Assembly: GCA_002255925.1 (NCBI GenBank)
Contig: NKIH01000007.1
Span: forward strand, 124,001-188,000
Origin: Burkholderiales bacterium PBB6
GTDB taxonomy: Bacteria; Pseudomonadota; Gammaproteobacteria; Burkholderiales; Burkholderiaceae_C
Direction of reading: 5' to 3'
DNA: 64,000 bases
The position numbers and the translations under genes were made by a program. Shown in pieces: positions 34,085 to 42,173 of this stretch. Each line of letters opens with the position of its first letter. The first letter of the stretch is position 1. The notes beneath the pieces were generated by a model that saw only the letters and a list, made by a program, of their open reading frames with translations, was not told the DNA's origin and made no database searches.

Positions 34085-36202
34085 ATGTTGTCCCCCTCTG
34101 CCACCGCCTTGCCGCCTGATGCGGCACCCGCCATGGCGGTGTTGCACCCCTTGAATGAGCAGCAACGCGACGCGGTGCTGCATGTGGATGGCCCGCTGCT
34201 GGTGATTGCCGGCGCAGGCACGGGCAAGACGCTGACACTGGCGTCGCGCGTGGCCCACCTGGTGCTGGCGGGGGCAGACCCGCAGCGCATCCTGCTGCTG
34301 ACGTTTTCTCGCCGCGCCGCCCAGGAAATGACGCACCGTGCAGGCCGGCTGCTGCACCAGGCGCTGGGCCTGCAAGGCCACCAAGGCGCGCCACTGCTGC
34401 CCTGGGCCGGCACCTTCCACAGCGTGGGCGCGCGCCTGCTGCGCGAAGCCGCCCCCCGCATCGGTCTGCCGCCTGATCTCAGCGTGATCGACCGCCCGGA
34501 CGCCGAGGACCTGATGAACTGGGTCCGCCAGGCGCAGGGGCTGGCCCACACCGACGGCGCGCGGTTTCCGCTCAAGGGCACCTGCCTGTCGATCTATTCG
34601 CGCGCGGTGAACAGCCGGGTGCCGCTGGAGGAACTGCTGGACGCCCACTGGCCCTGGTGCGCCAACCACGCCCCGGCCCTGCGCGGGCTGTTCCGGGCCT
34701 ATGTGGCCGCCAAACAAGACCAGCACCTGCTGGACTACGACGACCTGCTGCTGGCCTGGCACGAGATGCAGCAGGCCAGCCCGGAATTGGCCACCGAGCT
34801 GGCCGGCCGGTTTGACCATGTGCTGGTGGATGAGTACCAGGACACCAACCCGCTGCAGGCCGCCATCCTGCACGCGCTGGCGCCGCAGGGCCGTGGCCTG
34901 ACGGTGGTGGGCGACGACGCGCAGTCCATCTACAGCTTCCGCGCCGCCGAGGTGCGCAACATCCTCGACTTTCCGCAGCAGTTCACCCCGGCTGCGCGCA
35001 TCGTCACCCTGGCCCGCAACTACCGCGCCACCCAGCCGCTGCTGGCCGCTGCCAATGCGGTGATGGCGCTGGCGCCCGAGCGCTTCGAGAAGGCCCTGTG
35101 GAGCGACCTGGCCGAGGGCGACAAGCCGCGGCTGGTGAGCGTGCTGGACGAAGCCGCGCAGGCCCGCTGGGTGGCCGACGAAGTGCTGCGCCTGCGTGAA
35201 GGCGGGCTGAAGCTGAAGTCGCAGGCCGTGCTGTTCCGCACCGCCACCCACAGCGCCCCGCTGGAGCTGGAGCTGGCCCGGCGACGCATCCCGTTCGTCA
35301 AGTTCGGTGGCCTGAAATTCCTCGAAGCCGCGCATGTGAAAGACCTGCTGAGCGTGCTGCGCTGGGCCCAGAACCCGAGCTGCCGGCTGGCCGGTTTCCG
35401 CCTGTTGACGATGCTGCCCGACATCGGCCCGATACGCGCCCGCCGCCTGCTGGACCAGCGCGCCCTGGAAGGCCGCACGCTGGAAGAGATGGCTCACGCG
35501 ATGAGCCATCTCGCCTTGCCCGGCCCGGCGCGTGAGGCGCTGCTGCCGCTGTGCAGCCTGCTAGCCACCTTGCGCACCCCGGGCGCCCCCTGGCCTGACG
35601 ATGTGGCGCTGGCCGTGGCGTGGCTGCAGCCGCACCTGGAGCGCCTGCACGACGACCATGTGGTGCGCCTGCTCGACCTGCAGCAGCTGCAGCGGCTGGC
35701 GCCGGGCTTCAGCTCGCGCGAGCGCTTCCTCACCGAGCTGACGCTCGACCCGCCGGAAGCCACCAGCGACGAAGCCGGCGTGCCGCTGATCGACGAGGAC
35801 TACCTGATCCTCTCGACCCTGCATTCCGCCAAGGGCCAGGAATGGGCGTCCGTCACGCTGCTCAACATGGTCGACGGCTGCCTGCCGTCTGATCTGTCGA
35901 CCGGCTCACCGGTGCAGCTGGAGGAAGAGCGCCGGCTGCTGTACGTGGGCATGACACGCGCCCGCCGGCACCTGCAGCTCATCGTGCCGCAGCGCTTTCA
36001 CGTCACCCAGCAACGCGCGCTCGGTGACCGCCACCTGTACGCCGGCCGCACGCGCTTCATCCCCGACGCCTTGCTGCCGCTGTTCGAGCCCGACGGCCCC
36101 GCCGAGCGTGCCCGCGCGGCCCAATCGGAAGCCGAAGCACTCAAAGGCCCGCCCACCTTGCCGCCGATCGATTTGCGGGCCCGGCTGCGTTCAGCCTGGT
36201 AG
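34085..36202 (+). CDS. UvrD/Rep-family DNA helicase, paralogue
   Basis: This 705-residue SF1A helicase has all core motifs: LNEQQRDAV, AGAGTGKT (about 43-50), FSRRAAQEM, DEYQDTNPLQ, GDDAQSIYSFRAA, ARNYRATQ, TLHSAKGQEWASV and EERRLLYVGMTRARRHL. It differs from Rep at 22119 in spacing and in a diverged 2B region with SHLALPGPAREALLPL. It is neither a clear UvrD nor a clear Rep orthologue. Such extra copies are common in Burkholderiales and of unsettled role, presumably repair or fork processing. ATG 34085 is followed by a Pro/Ala-rich start. Confidence 0.88.
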   Translation: MLSPSATALPPDAAPAMAVLHPLNEQQRDAVLHVDGPLLVIAGAGTGKTLTLASRVAHLVLAGADPQRILLLTFSRRAAQEMTHRAGRLLHQALGLQGHQGAPLLPWAGTFHSVGARLLREAAPRIGLPPDLSVIDRPDAEDLMNWVRQAQGLAHTDGARFPLKGTCLSIYSRAVNSRVPLEELLDAHWPWCANHAPALRGLFRAYVAAKQDQHLLDYDDLLLAWHEMQQASPELATELAGRFDHVLVDEYQDTNPLQAAILHALAPQGRGLTVVGDDAQSIYSFRAAEVRNILDFPQQFTPAARIVTLARNYRATQPLLAAANAVMALAPERFEKALWSDLAEGDKPRLVSVLDEAAQARWVADEVLRLREGGLKLKSQAVLFRTATHSAPLELELARRRIPFVKFGGLKFLEAAHVKDLLSVLRWAQNPSCRLAGFRLLTMLPDIGPIRARRLLDQRALEGRTLEEMAHAMSHLALPGPAREALLPLCSLLATLRTPGAPWPDDVALAVAWLQPHLERLHDDHVVRLLDLQQLQRLAPGFSSRERFLTELTLDPPEATSDEAGVPLIDEDYLILSTLHSAKGQEWASVTLLNMVDGCLPSDLSTGSPVQLEEERRLLYVGMTRARRHLQLIVPQRFHVTQQRALGDRHLYAGRTRFIPDALLPLFEPDGPAERARAAQSEAEALKGPPTLPPIDLRARLRSAW

Positions 36203-36241
36203 CCAACCCGTGGCCTGCACGGGTCGGCCAATCGGCGGACA

Positions 36242-36895
36242 ATGGCGCCCATGAAAATCGACTTCGTCTCTGACGTGGTGTGCCCGTGGTGCATCATCGG
36301 CCTGAAATCGCTCGACATCGCCCTGGCCCGCATCGGCGATGACATCGGCCCGATCGAGCTGAACTTCCAGCCGTTCGAGCTGAACCCGCAGATGCCGCCC
36401 GAGGGCGAAGACATCACCGAGCACCTGTCGCGCAAATACGGCCTGACGCCGGAGCAGGTGGCGCAGAACCAGGCCAACATCCAGGCGCGCGCCGCCAGCG
36501 TGGGCTTCGAGTTCAACATGGACAAGCGCAGCCGCACCTGGAACACCTTCGACTGCCACCGCCTGCTGTTCTGGGCGCACCTGTCGAGCCCGGAGCGCCA
36601 GAAGGCGCTGAAGGAAGCGCTGTTCGCCGCCTACTTCACGCACGGCCTGAACCCCGGCGACCACGACCTGCTGTGCCGCCTTGCCGGCGAGGTGGGCCTG
36701 GATGCCGACGAAGCCCGCGCGGTGCTGGACGGTGATGAATTCGCCGACGACGTGCGCGCTGAAGAAGCGGTGTGGCAGCAGTCGGGCATCCGCTCGGTGC
36801 CGGCGATCGTGATCAACAAGCAGCACCTGATCAGCGGCGGCCAGCCGCCCGAGGTGTTCGAGCAGGCCCTGCGCGAGATCGCTGCCGCCACCTGA
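36242..36895 (+). CDS. DsbA-family (FrnE-like) thioredoxin-fold oxidoreductase
   Basis: This 217-residue cytosolic protein has the active site C14-P-W-C17 in VSDVVCPWCIIG, the helical insertion of DsbA-fold proteins, and the cis-Pro region SVPAIVINKQHLISGGQPPEVF. This matches the FrnE/2-hydroxychromene-isomerase-like branch of DsbA proteins, which lack signal peptides and act on cytoplasmic thiols or polyketide-like substrates. An alternative start at ATG 36251 is closer to the conserved IDFVSD. It is convergent with the VOC gene, with a shared terminator between. Confidence 0.92.
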   Translation: MAPMKIDFVSDVVCPWCIIGLKSLDIALARIGDDIGPIELNFQPFELNPQMPPEGEDITEHLSRKYGLTPEQVAQNQANIQARAASVGFEFNMDKRSRTWNTFDCHRLLFWAHLSSPERQKALKEALFAAYFTHGLNPGDHDLLCRLAGEVGLDADEARAVLDGDEFADDVRAEEAVWQQSGIRSVPAIVINKQHLISGGQPPEVFEQALREIAAAT

Positions 36896-36919
36896 CCAGG
36901 TCGCTCGACGGCACCCCAA

Positions 36920-36943
36920 GACGGGCCCGCAGGCCCGCCCGTC
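36920..36943. terminator. Hairpin between convergent DsbA-like and VOC genes
   Basis: GACGGGC pairs with GCCCGTC around a GC-rich interior. It lies 25 nt after the DsbA-like stop and 6 nt before the VOC gene's end, so it can serve both transcripts. No strong T tract on either side. Confidence 0.5.
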
Positions 36944-36949
36944 AACAGC

Positions 36950-37627
36950 TCACAGCCCCGTGTGGCTGTGCAGCGTGACTGCGCCCTTGGGCGTGTTGAA
37001 GTGGGCCGAGAGCGCCGCACCCGGGCGTGACGCGCGGGTGATGGGCTGCAACTTCAGGCCCTGGGCCACGATGTCGGCCATGCCGCGCACGGTGATGGCC
37101 GTCAGGCCCACGCCGCTCTCGGGCAGCCGGTCGGCTGGATGGCCACCTTGCCACTGGATGAGCATGGGCACCGCGCCACCCGCCAGCGGGCGACCGTCAT
37201 CGGGAATCGCGATCTGCCATTCGAGCAGGCCATTGGGCGTCTGGCGGCTGGCCGTCACCACCTCGCCGGGCTGCAAGTGCGCCGCCAGCAAGGCCCAGCG
37301 GTGGGTGTTGATCTGGTTGGAGCGCGCCACGTACGACACCAGCTCCGGGCCGGTGCTGGCCAGGCGGGCCTGCAGGGCCGCGTCGTCCAGACCAAACCAG
37401 CGGGGCCGCCGCGGCGGCTTGGCCGCGGGGTCGATGGCGATGATTTCGAGGTAGCACTGCGGGCACTCGGCCGAGCTGATCTGCAGCAGCCGGTTGTGCG
37501 TGCCCATCAGCGGGTGTTGCCCGCCCGGCAGCGGGCTGGCGCCGAGGCGCTCTTCGCACCAGGCCTGGCCCTGGTCCAGGGTCTGGGCTGCGATGACGAT
37601 GTGGTCGATGGCCGATTCAAGTTGCAT
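36950..37627 (-). CDS. VOC (glyoxalase-fold) family protein
   Basis: This 225-residue protein opens with SAIDHIVIAAQTLDQGQAWCEERLG, the beta-strand/helix pattern of the vicinal oxygen chelate fold in its Glyoxalase_3-like form. It continues with GTHNRLLQI and a YLEIIAIDP strand carrying the usual Glu. A second half with SHFNTPKGAVTLHSH closes it. Substrate unknown. ATG 37627 is preferred over an in-frame TTG at 37642. It stands between the DsbA-like gene and the PhzF operon, on the minus strand, 62 nt after phzF. Confidence 0.85.
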   Translation of the reverse strand: MQLESAIDHIVIAAQTLDQGQAWCEERLGASPLPGGQHPLMGTHNRLLQISSAECPQCYLEIIAIDPAAKPPRRPRWFGLDDAALQARLASTGPELVSYVARSNQINTHRWALLAAHLQPGEVVTASRQTPNGLLEWQIAIPDDGRPLAGGAVPMLIQWQGGHPADRLPESGVGLTAITVRGMADIVAQGLKLQPITRASRPGAALSAHFNTPKGAVTLHSHTGL

Positions 37628-37689
37628 GGGTGGATTGTGCAACCAGCGGGCAGCCGAACCACCCCGTCATCCCGTCACCATGCAACGGC

Positions 37690-38529
37690 TCAGAGCGTGA
37701 CCGTGCCGCTGATGCAAGCCGCCACATCGCCGCCGATCCAGATCGTGTCGCCCTCGCGCTGCACATGCACGCGGCCAGCCCGGCCCATGGCCGTGCCTTG
37801 CGCGGCCACGTAGTGGTCAGGCGCGGCACCGCTGCCGATCAGCCATTGCGCCAGGCCGGCGTTCAGGCTGCCAGTCACCGGGTCTTCGTTCACGCCCAGC
37901 GGCGAGACAAACCCGCGCACCTCGAACTGCGTGTCAGCGCCTGCCGCCTGCGGCGCCACCACGCCCACCTTCGCCAAGTGCTTGAGCAGGCCGTGGTCGG
38001 GCATCAGTGCGCGCACACGCTCAGCGCTGCGCACATGGATGCCCAGCCACTTCGGGCCGTTCTCCAGCCACTGCGCCGCGATCACTTCGTCGGGCTGCAA
38101 ACCCAGCGCAGCCACCACCTTGGCCAGCAGGCCCGGCTCCACCTCGCCGCGCAGGCAAGGCGGCGCTGCAAACGCCAGGCGCTGGCCCTCGCGGCGCACC
38201 GTCACCAGGCCGATGCCGCACTGCTGCACCACCTGCCCGGGCTGACGCGGCAAGCCATCGGCCGCCAGCCAGGCGCGGCAGCTGCCCAGCGTCGGGTGGC
38301 CGGCAAAGGGCAGCTCACCGCCCGGCGTGAAGATGCGCACGCGGTAGTCGGCGGCCGGGTCGGTGGGCTGTAGCAGGAAGGTGGTTTCGCTGAGGTTGGT
38401 CCAGCGGGCAAACGCCGCCATCTGCTCGGACGACAGGTCGTCGGCGTCATGCACCACCGCCAGCGGGTTGCCCTGGGTGGCGGTGGCGGTGAAGACGTCG
38501 AGCTGGGTGTAGCGGTGCAGGCGGGGCAT
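37690..38529 (-). CDS. PhzF-family isomerase/epimerase
   Basis: This 279-residue protein has the PhzF fold signatures DVFTATATQGNPLAVV, LSETTFLL (the catalytic Glu of PhzF), FTPGGELPFAGHPTLG and EDPVTGSLNAGLAQWL. Known members include PhzF (isomerises dihydro-3-hydroxyanthranilate) and diaminopimelate-epimerase-like folds; most paralogues have no known substrate. No other phenazine genes are present, so a phenazine role is not supported. It is the last gene of a five-gene operon, 30 nt after the aminotransferase, so an amino-acid-derived substrate is likely. Confidence 0.93.
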   Translation of the reverse strand: MPRLHRYTQLDVFTATATQGNPLAVVHDADDLSSEQMAAFARWTNLSETTFLLQPTDPAADYRVRIFTPGGELPFAGHPTLGSCRAWLAADGLPRQPGQVVQQCGIGLVTVRREGQRLAFAAPPCLRGEVEPGLLAKVVAALGLQPDEVIAAQWLENGPKWLGIHVRSAERVRALMPDHGLLKHLAKVGVVAPQAAGADTQFEVRGFVSPLGVNEDPVTGSLNAGLAQWLIGSGAAPDHYVAAQGTAMGRAGRVHVQREGDTIWIGGDVAACISGTVTL

Positions 38530-38559
38530 GGCGGGTGGTCCGGGTTCAGCGTTCGGGTT

Positions 38560-39780
38560 TCAGGGCGTGTCGGGTTGCAGCTCTTCGGTCTGGTGCTTGC
38601 GCAGCACACCGCCCAGCAGTGCCACGGCATGGCCGATCTGCTCGGGCGTCAGCGTGACGAAGCTCAGGCGCATCGTGCGCACATCGGGCTGGTGAGCGTA
38701 GAACGCTTCGCCCGGCACGTAGGCCACACCCGCGGCCACGGCAGACTTCAGCAGCGCCATCGCATGGAAGCCGGCCGGCAGACGCACCCAGAAGAACATA
38801 CCGCCTTCCGGGGCCTGCCATTCGCTGCCTGCGGGCAGGTGCTGCTGCAGCGCGGTGGCCATGGCGTCGCGCTGGGCCTTGTAGAGCGCGCGGATGGTGG
38901 GGATGTGCTGGTCGAGGAAACCGTTGCGGATGACCTCGTGCACCACGCGCTGGTTGAAGCCCGGCGTGTGCAGGTCGGCGGCCTGCTTAGCCTGCAGGAA
39001 CTTCGGCATCAGCGCAGGCGGTGCCACCACATAGCCCAGACGCAGGCCGGGGGCCAGCACCTTGCTGAACGAGCCGAGGTAGATCGTGCCTTCAGCCCAG
39101 CGCGACGACAGCGACGGCGGCGGTTCCTGGTCAAACCACAGATCGCCGTACGGGTTGTCTTCCACCAGCGGCAGGTTGATGCCCTGCGCCGCGGCCACCA
39201 CGGCCTGGCGACGCGCTTCCGGCATCACGCGGCCGGTGGGGTTCTGGAAGTTCGGCAGCACGTACATGAAGCGGCAGCCCGGCGCGTCATGGCGCAGCTG
39301 GCTGATGGCTTCAGGCAGCGGGCCGAGGTGGTCGCCGGCCACGCCGGTGAAGATCGGCTCGTACGGGGCAAAGGCCTGCAGGGCGCCCAGGTAGGTGGGC
39401 GTTTCGACGGCCACCGGCGCTCCGGCATCGACCAGCACCTTGCCGACCAGGTCCAGGCCCTGCTGCGAGCCGGTGGTGATCAGCACCTGGTCCGCCGTCA
39501 CGCGCTGGCCGCGAGCGTTCAGCGTGGCGGCCACCCATTCGCGCAGCGGGCCGTAGCCTTCGCTGGAGGCGTATTGCAGCGCCTCACGCGGAGTGTCGGC
39601 CAGCACCTTGGTGGTGGCTTCGCGCATGGCTTCGATCGGGAAGGTGTCCGGCGAGGGCAGGCCACCCGCCAGCGACAGGATGCCGGGCTGCTCGGTGACC
39701 TTCAGAATCTCGCGGATGATGGACGGGTTCATCCGGGCGGCACGTTGCGCCAGCGTCCAGGGGGTGTTGCTCATGGGCAT
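38560..39780 (-). CDS. Class I/II PLP aminotransferase (2-aminoadipate/LysN-like)
   Basis: This 406-residue fold-type I aminotransferase shows ILSLAGGLPSPDTFP, QYASSEGYGPLREWVA, TTGSQQGLDLVGKVLVD, PNFQNPTGRVMPEARR and the PLP lysine in GSFSKVLAPGLRLGYV. It is most like the 2-aminoadipate/aromatic aminotransferases (LysN, ARO8-like) and MocR catalytic domains, but has no DNA-binding domain. It should move an amino group between an amino acid and a 2-oxo acid. GAGG lies 7 nt before ATG 39780. It is fourth in the operon, 15 nt after the racemase. Confidence 0.93.
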   Translation of the reverse strand: MPMSNTPWTLAQRAARMNPSIIREILKVTEQPGILSLAGGLPSPDTFPIEAMREATTKVLADTPREALQYASSEGYGPLREWVAATLNARGQRVTADQVLITTGSQQGLDLVGKVLVDAGAPVAVETPTYLGALQAFAPYEPIFTGVAGDHLGPLPEAISQLRHDAPGCRFMYVLPNFQNPTGRVMPEARRQAVVAAAQGINLPLVEDNPYGDLWFDQEPPPSLSSRWAEGTIYLGSFSKVLAPGLRLGYVVAPPALMPKFLQAKQAADLHTPGFNQRVVHEVIRNGFLDQHIPTIRALYKAQRDAMATALQQHLPAGSEWQAPEGGMFFWVRLPAGFHAMALLKSAVAAGVAYVPGEAFYAHQPDVRTMRLSFVTLTPEQIGHAVALLGGVLRKHQTEELQPDTP

Positions 39781-39795
39781 GGATTGTCCTCTTCC

Positions 39796-40500
39796 TCAGT
39801 CGTCGCAAAGCATCCACTGCACAGCCGCTTCGGCGTGCAGGGCGGTGGTGTCAAACAGGGGCACGGGCCAGCCGGGGGCGGCCGGATCGATCAGCAGTGA
39901 AATCTCGGTGCAGCCCAGCACCACGCTGTCGCAGCCGCGCTGCGCCAGACGCTCGATGATGCGGGCGAAACGCTCACGCGAGGCGGGCCGGATGATGCCG
40001 CGGCACAGCTCCTCGAAGATCACGCGGTGCACTTCGTCGCGGTCTTCCAGCGAGGGCACTTCGGTCATCACGCCGTGGTGCTGGGCCAGGTGTTCGCGCA
40101 GGAAATCATCTTCCATCGTGAAGCGCGTGCCGAGCAGGCCGGTGCGTCGGCAGCCCGCCGCCCGCAGGGCCTGGCCGGTGGCGTCACCGATGTGCAGCAG
40201 CGGCAGGCCGCTGGTCTGCACGACCACGTCGGCGACCTTGTGCATGGTGTTGGTGGCAATCACCAGCGACTGCGCGCCGGCCTCACGCAGGCCGGCACCC
40301 GCCTGGCCCAGCATCGCGGCGGCGCCCGCCCAGTCACCGGCGCGCTGCAGCGCGGCAACATCAGCGAAATCGAGGCTGGCCATGCGCAGCGGGGCGCTGT
40401 GCAGCCCGCCGCAGCGCTCCGCCACACCCTGGTTGATCAGGCGGTAGTACACCAGCGTCGATTCCCAGCTCATGCCGCCGAGCAAACCCAAAGTCTTCAT
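39796..40500 (-). CDS. Aspartate/glutamate racemase-family protein
   Basis: This 234-residue protein starts with KTLGLLGGMSWESTLVYYRLIN and has ATNTMHKVAD and VVLGCTEISLLI, giving the two cysteine/threonine positions of the Asp/Glu racemase family: the first site reads ATNT (Thr where catalytic Cys often sits) and the second GCTE has Cys. The replacement of one catalytic Cys by Thr is as in the YgeA/broad-specificity subgroup, so the reaction may be one-sided or on a different amino acid. ATG 40500 overlaps the EamA gene stop by 4 nt. Confidence 0.9.
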   Translation of the reverse strand: MKTLGLLGGMSWESTLVYYRLINQGVAERCGGLHSAPLRMASLDFADVAALQRAGDWAGAAAMLGQAGAGLREAGAQSLVIATNTMHKVADVVVQTSGLPLLHIGDATGQALRAAGCRRTGLLGTRFTMEDDFLREHLAQHHGVMTEVPSLEDRDEVHRVIFEELCRGIIRPASRERFARIIERLAQRGCDSVVLGCTEISLLIDPAAPGWPVPLFDTTALHAEAAVQWMLCDD

Positions 40501-41444
40501 GATTGCTTTCCGTTCACGGGCTGCACCGGCATGCGCTTGCCCACCACCACCACGGCCATCACGACCAGCGAAAACGCCAGCGTGCGGCCACTCAAAGGCT
40601 CCCCGAGCACCGGCACGGCCAGCAGCAGCGCCAGAAAGGGTTGCACCAGTTGCACCTGGCTGACACGCAAGGTGCCGCCCAGCGCCAGCCCGCGGTACCA
40701 GGCAAAAAAGCCGAGCCACATCGAGAACACCGTGACATACGCAAAGCCGCCCCAGGCCGCAGCGCTGGCCGGCTGCACAGGCCAGGCCAGCCAGGCCACC
40801 GGCACGGTCAAGGGCATCGACAGCACCAGCACCCAGCAGATGACGTGTTCGGCCTTCCAGGTGGCACTGAGGCTGGCACCGGCCACATAACCGGCCGAGG
40901 CGCTGAGCACTGCCAGCAGCAGCCAGCCATCAGCGCGGCTCAAGCTGCCCGCGCCTTCCCAGGCCGCAAAGGCCAGCACCAGCGCACAGCCCGCCACCGC
41001 GCACACCCAGAAACCGAGCGAGGCCCGCTGGCGCAAGGCCACGGCGGCCATGGCCGCGGTGGCCAGCGGCAGGATGCCCGTAACAACAGCCGCATGCATG
41101 GCCGGCACTTCGCGCAGCGCCAGGCTCAGGAACAGCGGAAAGCCCACGACCGTGCCGAGCGCACTCGCCAGCAAACGGACGAGGTGATGGCGCTGCGGCC
41201 CCGGGGCATGGGTGAGCCACAGCCACAGCAGGCTGAGCACGCCAGCGCCCGCCGCCCGCCCGGCCGTCACGAAGAGCGGCGGCAACTGCGGTGCGTCGAT
41301 GCCGCCCACGGCCAGCCGGGTCATCGGCAGCGTCATCGCGAAGATCAACACGCCCAGCGCGCCGAGCCACAGGCCGCGGCGCTGCGCTGCGCTGTCACCG
41401 ATGTGTGTTGTGCCGGGTTGAGGCGCTTGTGAGGTGATCGTCAT
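40497..41444 (-). CDS. EamA-family (DMT) transporter
   Basis: This 315-residue protein has ten hydrophobic segments in two EamA repeats, the drug/metabolite transporter layout. LPMTRLAVGG in the first segment and FFAWYRGLALGGTLRVSQVQLVQPFLALLLAVPVLGEPLSGRTL in the second repeat are typical. DMT proteins mostly export amino acids or metabolites. It starts 3 nt after lysE-like gene ends and its stop overlaps the racemase start (ATGA), so the three are one transcript. Confidence 0.93.
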   Translation of the reverse strand: MTITSQAPQPGTTHIGDSAAQRRGLWLGALGVLIFAMTLPMTRLAVGGIDAPQLPPLFVTAGRAAGAGVLSLLWLWLTHAPGPQRHHLVRLLASALGTVVGFPLFLSLALREVPAMHAAVVTGILPLATAAMAAVALRQRASLGFWVCAVAGCALVLAFAAWEGAGSLSRADGWLLLAVLSASAGYVAGASLSATWKAEHVICWVLVLSMPLTVPVAWLAWPVQPASAAAWGGFAYVTVFSMWLGFFAWYRGLALGGTLRVSQVQLVQPFLALLLAVPVLGEPLSGRTLAFSLVVMAVVVVGKRMPVQPVNGKQS

Positions 41445-41447
41445 GGC

Positions 41448-42044
41448 TCAGGCCTTCAGCATCCAGAGGGCGGTGGCGAGCAGCACCAGCGCCATGCCAC
41501 GGTTGAACCACAGCAGGCGCTTGCCCTGGGCCAGCCAGGGGCGCAGCACGGCGCCAACCACGGCGTAAGTGGCATTGCTGGCGAAGGCGTACACGGCCAT
41601 CACGGGCGTGACCACCAGCAGCCGCTCAGCCAGCGGGCCCGGCGCCACCCAGCCCGCCACGACCAGCAGCGCCGCCAGCCAGGCCTTGATGTTCACGGCC
41701 TGCAGCATCGCGCCCTGCCAGAAGCCCACCTGCAGGCGGTGCGGATCGGCCTCAGACAAGCGCGCGCTGCCCGCCAGTCGCCAGGCCAGCCACACCAGGT
41801 AAGCCAGCCCGCCCAGCTTCAGCGCGCCGCGCAAGGCGGGATGCGCGTCCAGCAGCGCGCCAACGCCGGCACTGCACGCCAGCATCAGCAGCACCCAGCC
41901 CACCGGCACGCCCAGGCAGAAGCGCCATGCCGCCCGCCAGCCGCCATTGGCGCCGAGCGACGCGGCGAGCGTCGTGTTCGGGCCGGGGGTGAAGGACATT
42001 GCGGTCACCAGCGCCAGCAGGGCGATGAAATCGGTCATGGGCAT
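41448..42044 (-). CDS. LysE/RhtB-family amino acid exporter
   Basis: This 198-residue membrane protein opens with TDFIALLALVTAMSFTPGPNTTLAASLGANGGWRAAWRFCLGVPVG, the RhtB/LysE signature, and has six hydrophobic segments. It should export amino acids. Two starts are possible, ATG 42044 and ATG 42038; neither has a ribosome binding site. A -10-like TACACT (42056-42051) lies only about 7 nt upstream of 42044, so the mRNA may be leaderless. It is first in the five-gene operon and divergent from the MocR regulator. Confidence 0.92.
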   Translation of the reverse strand: MPMTDFIALLALVTAMSFTPGPNTTLAASLGANGGWRAAWRFCLGVPVGWVLLMLACSAGVGALLDAHPALRGALKLGGLAYLVWLAWRLAGSARLSEADPHRLQVGFWQGAMLQAVNIKAWLAALLVVAGWVAPGPLAERLLVVTPVMAVYAFASNATYAVVGAVLRPWLAQGKRLLWFNRGMALVLLATALWMLKA

Positions 42045-42066
42045 CTGGACAGTGTAGGCAGCACAC

Positions 42067-42115
42067 CAGTACAGTTGCAGTACAGATTGCCAGCGCACAA
42101 GCCGGTTCTGTATTG
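42067..42115. promoter_or_regulatory. CAGTACAG repeats between lysE-like operon and MocR gene
   Basis: Two perfect CAGTACAG copies (42067-42074, 42078-42085) are in direct repeat with 11-bp periodicity, and a third, CTGTATTG (42108-42115), is an inverted copy with one mismatch. The direct repeats overlap the -35 zone of the leftward operon. The inverted copy overlaps a -10-like TGTATT of the rightward mocR promoter, which has TTGCCA 16 bp upstream. Direct repeats plus an inverted site suit the GntR/MocR family, suggesting activation of the operon and autorepression. Confidence 0.55.
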
Positions 42116-42173
42116 GTCATTGAACAGACACAGTGCGCCGGGTGGCCTGCCCGGCGCCGCACACAGGCCCGCC

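Noticed and set aside
37690-38529. Phenazine biosynthesis gene
   Set aside because: PhzF-family folds are widespread; no phzA, B, C, D, E or G homologue is nearby.
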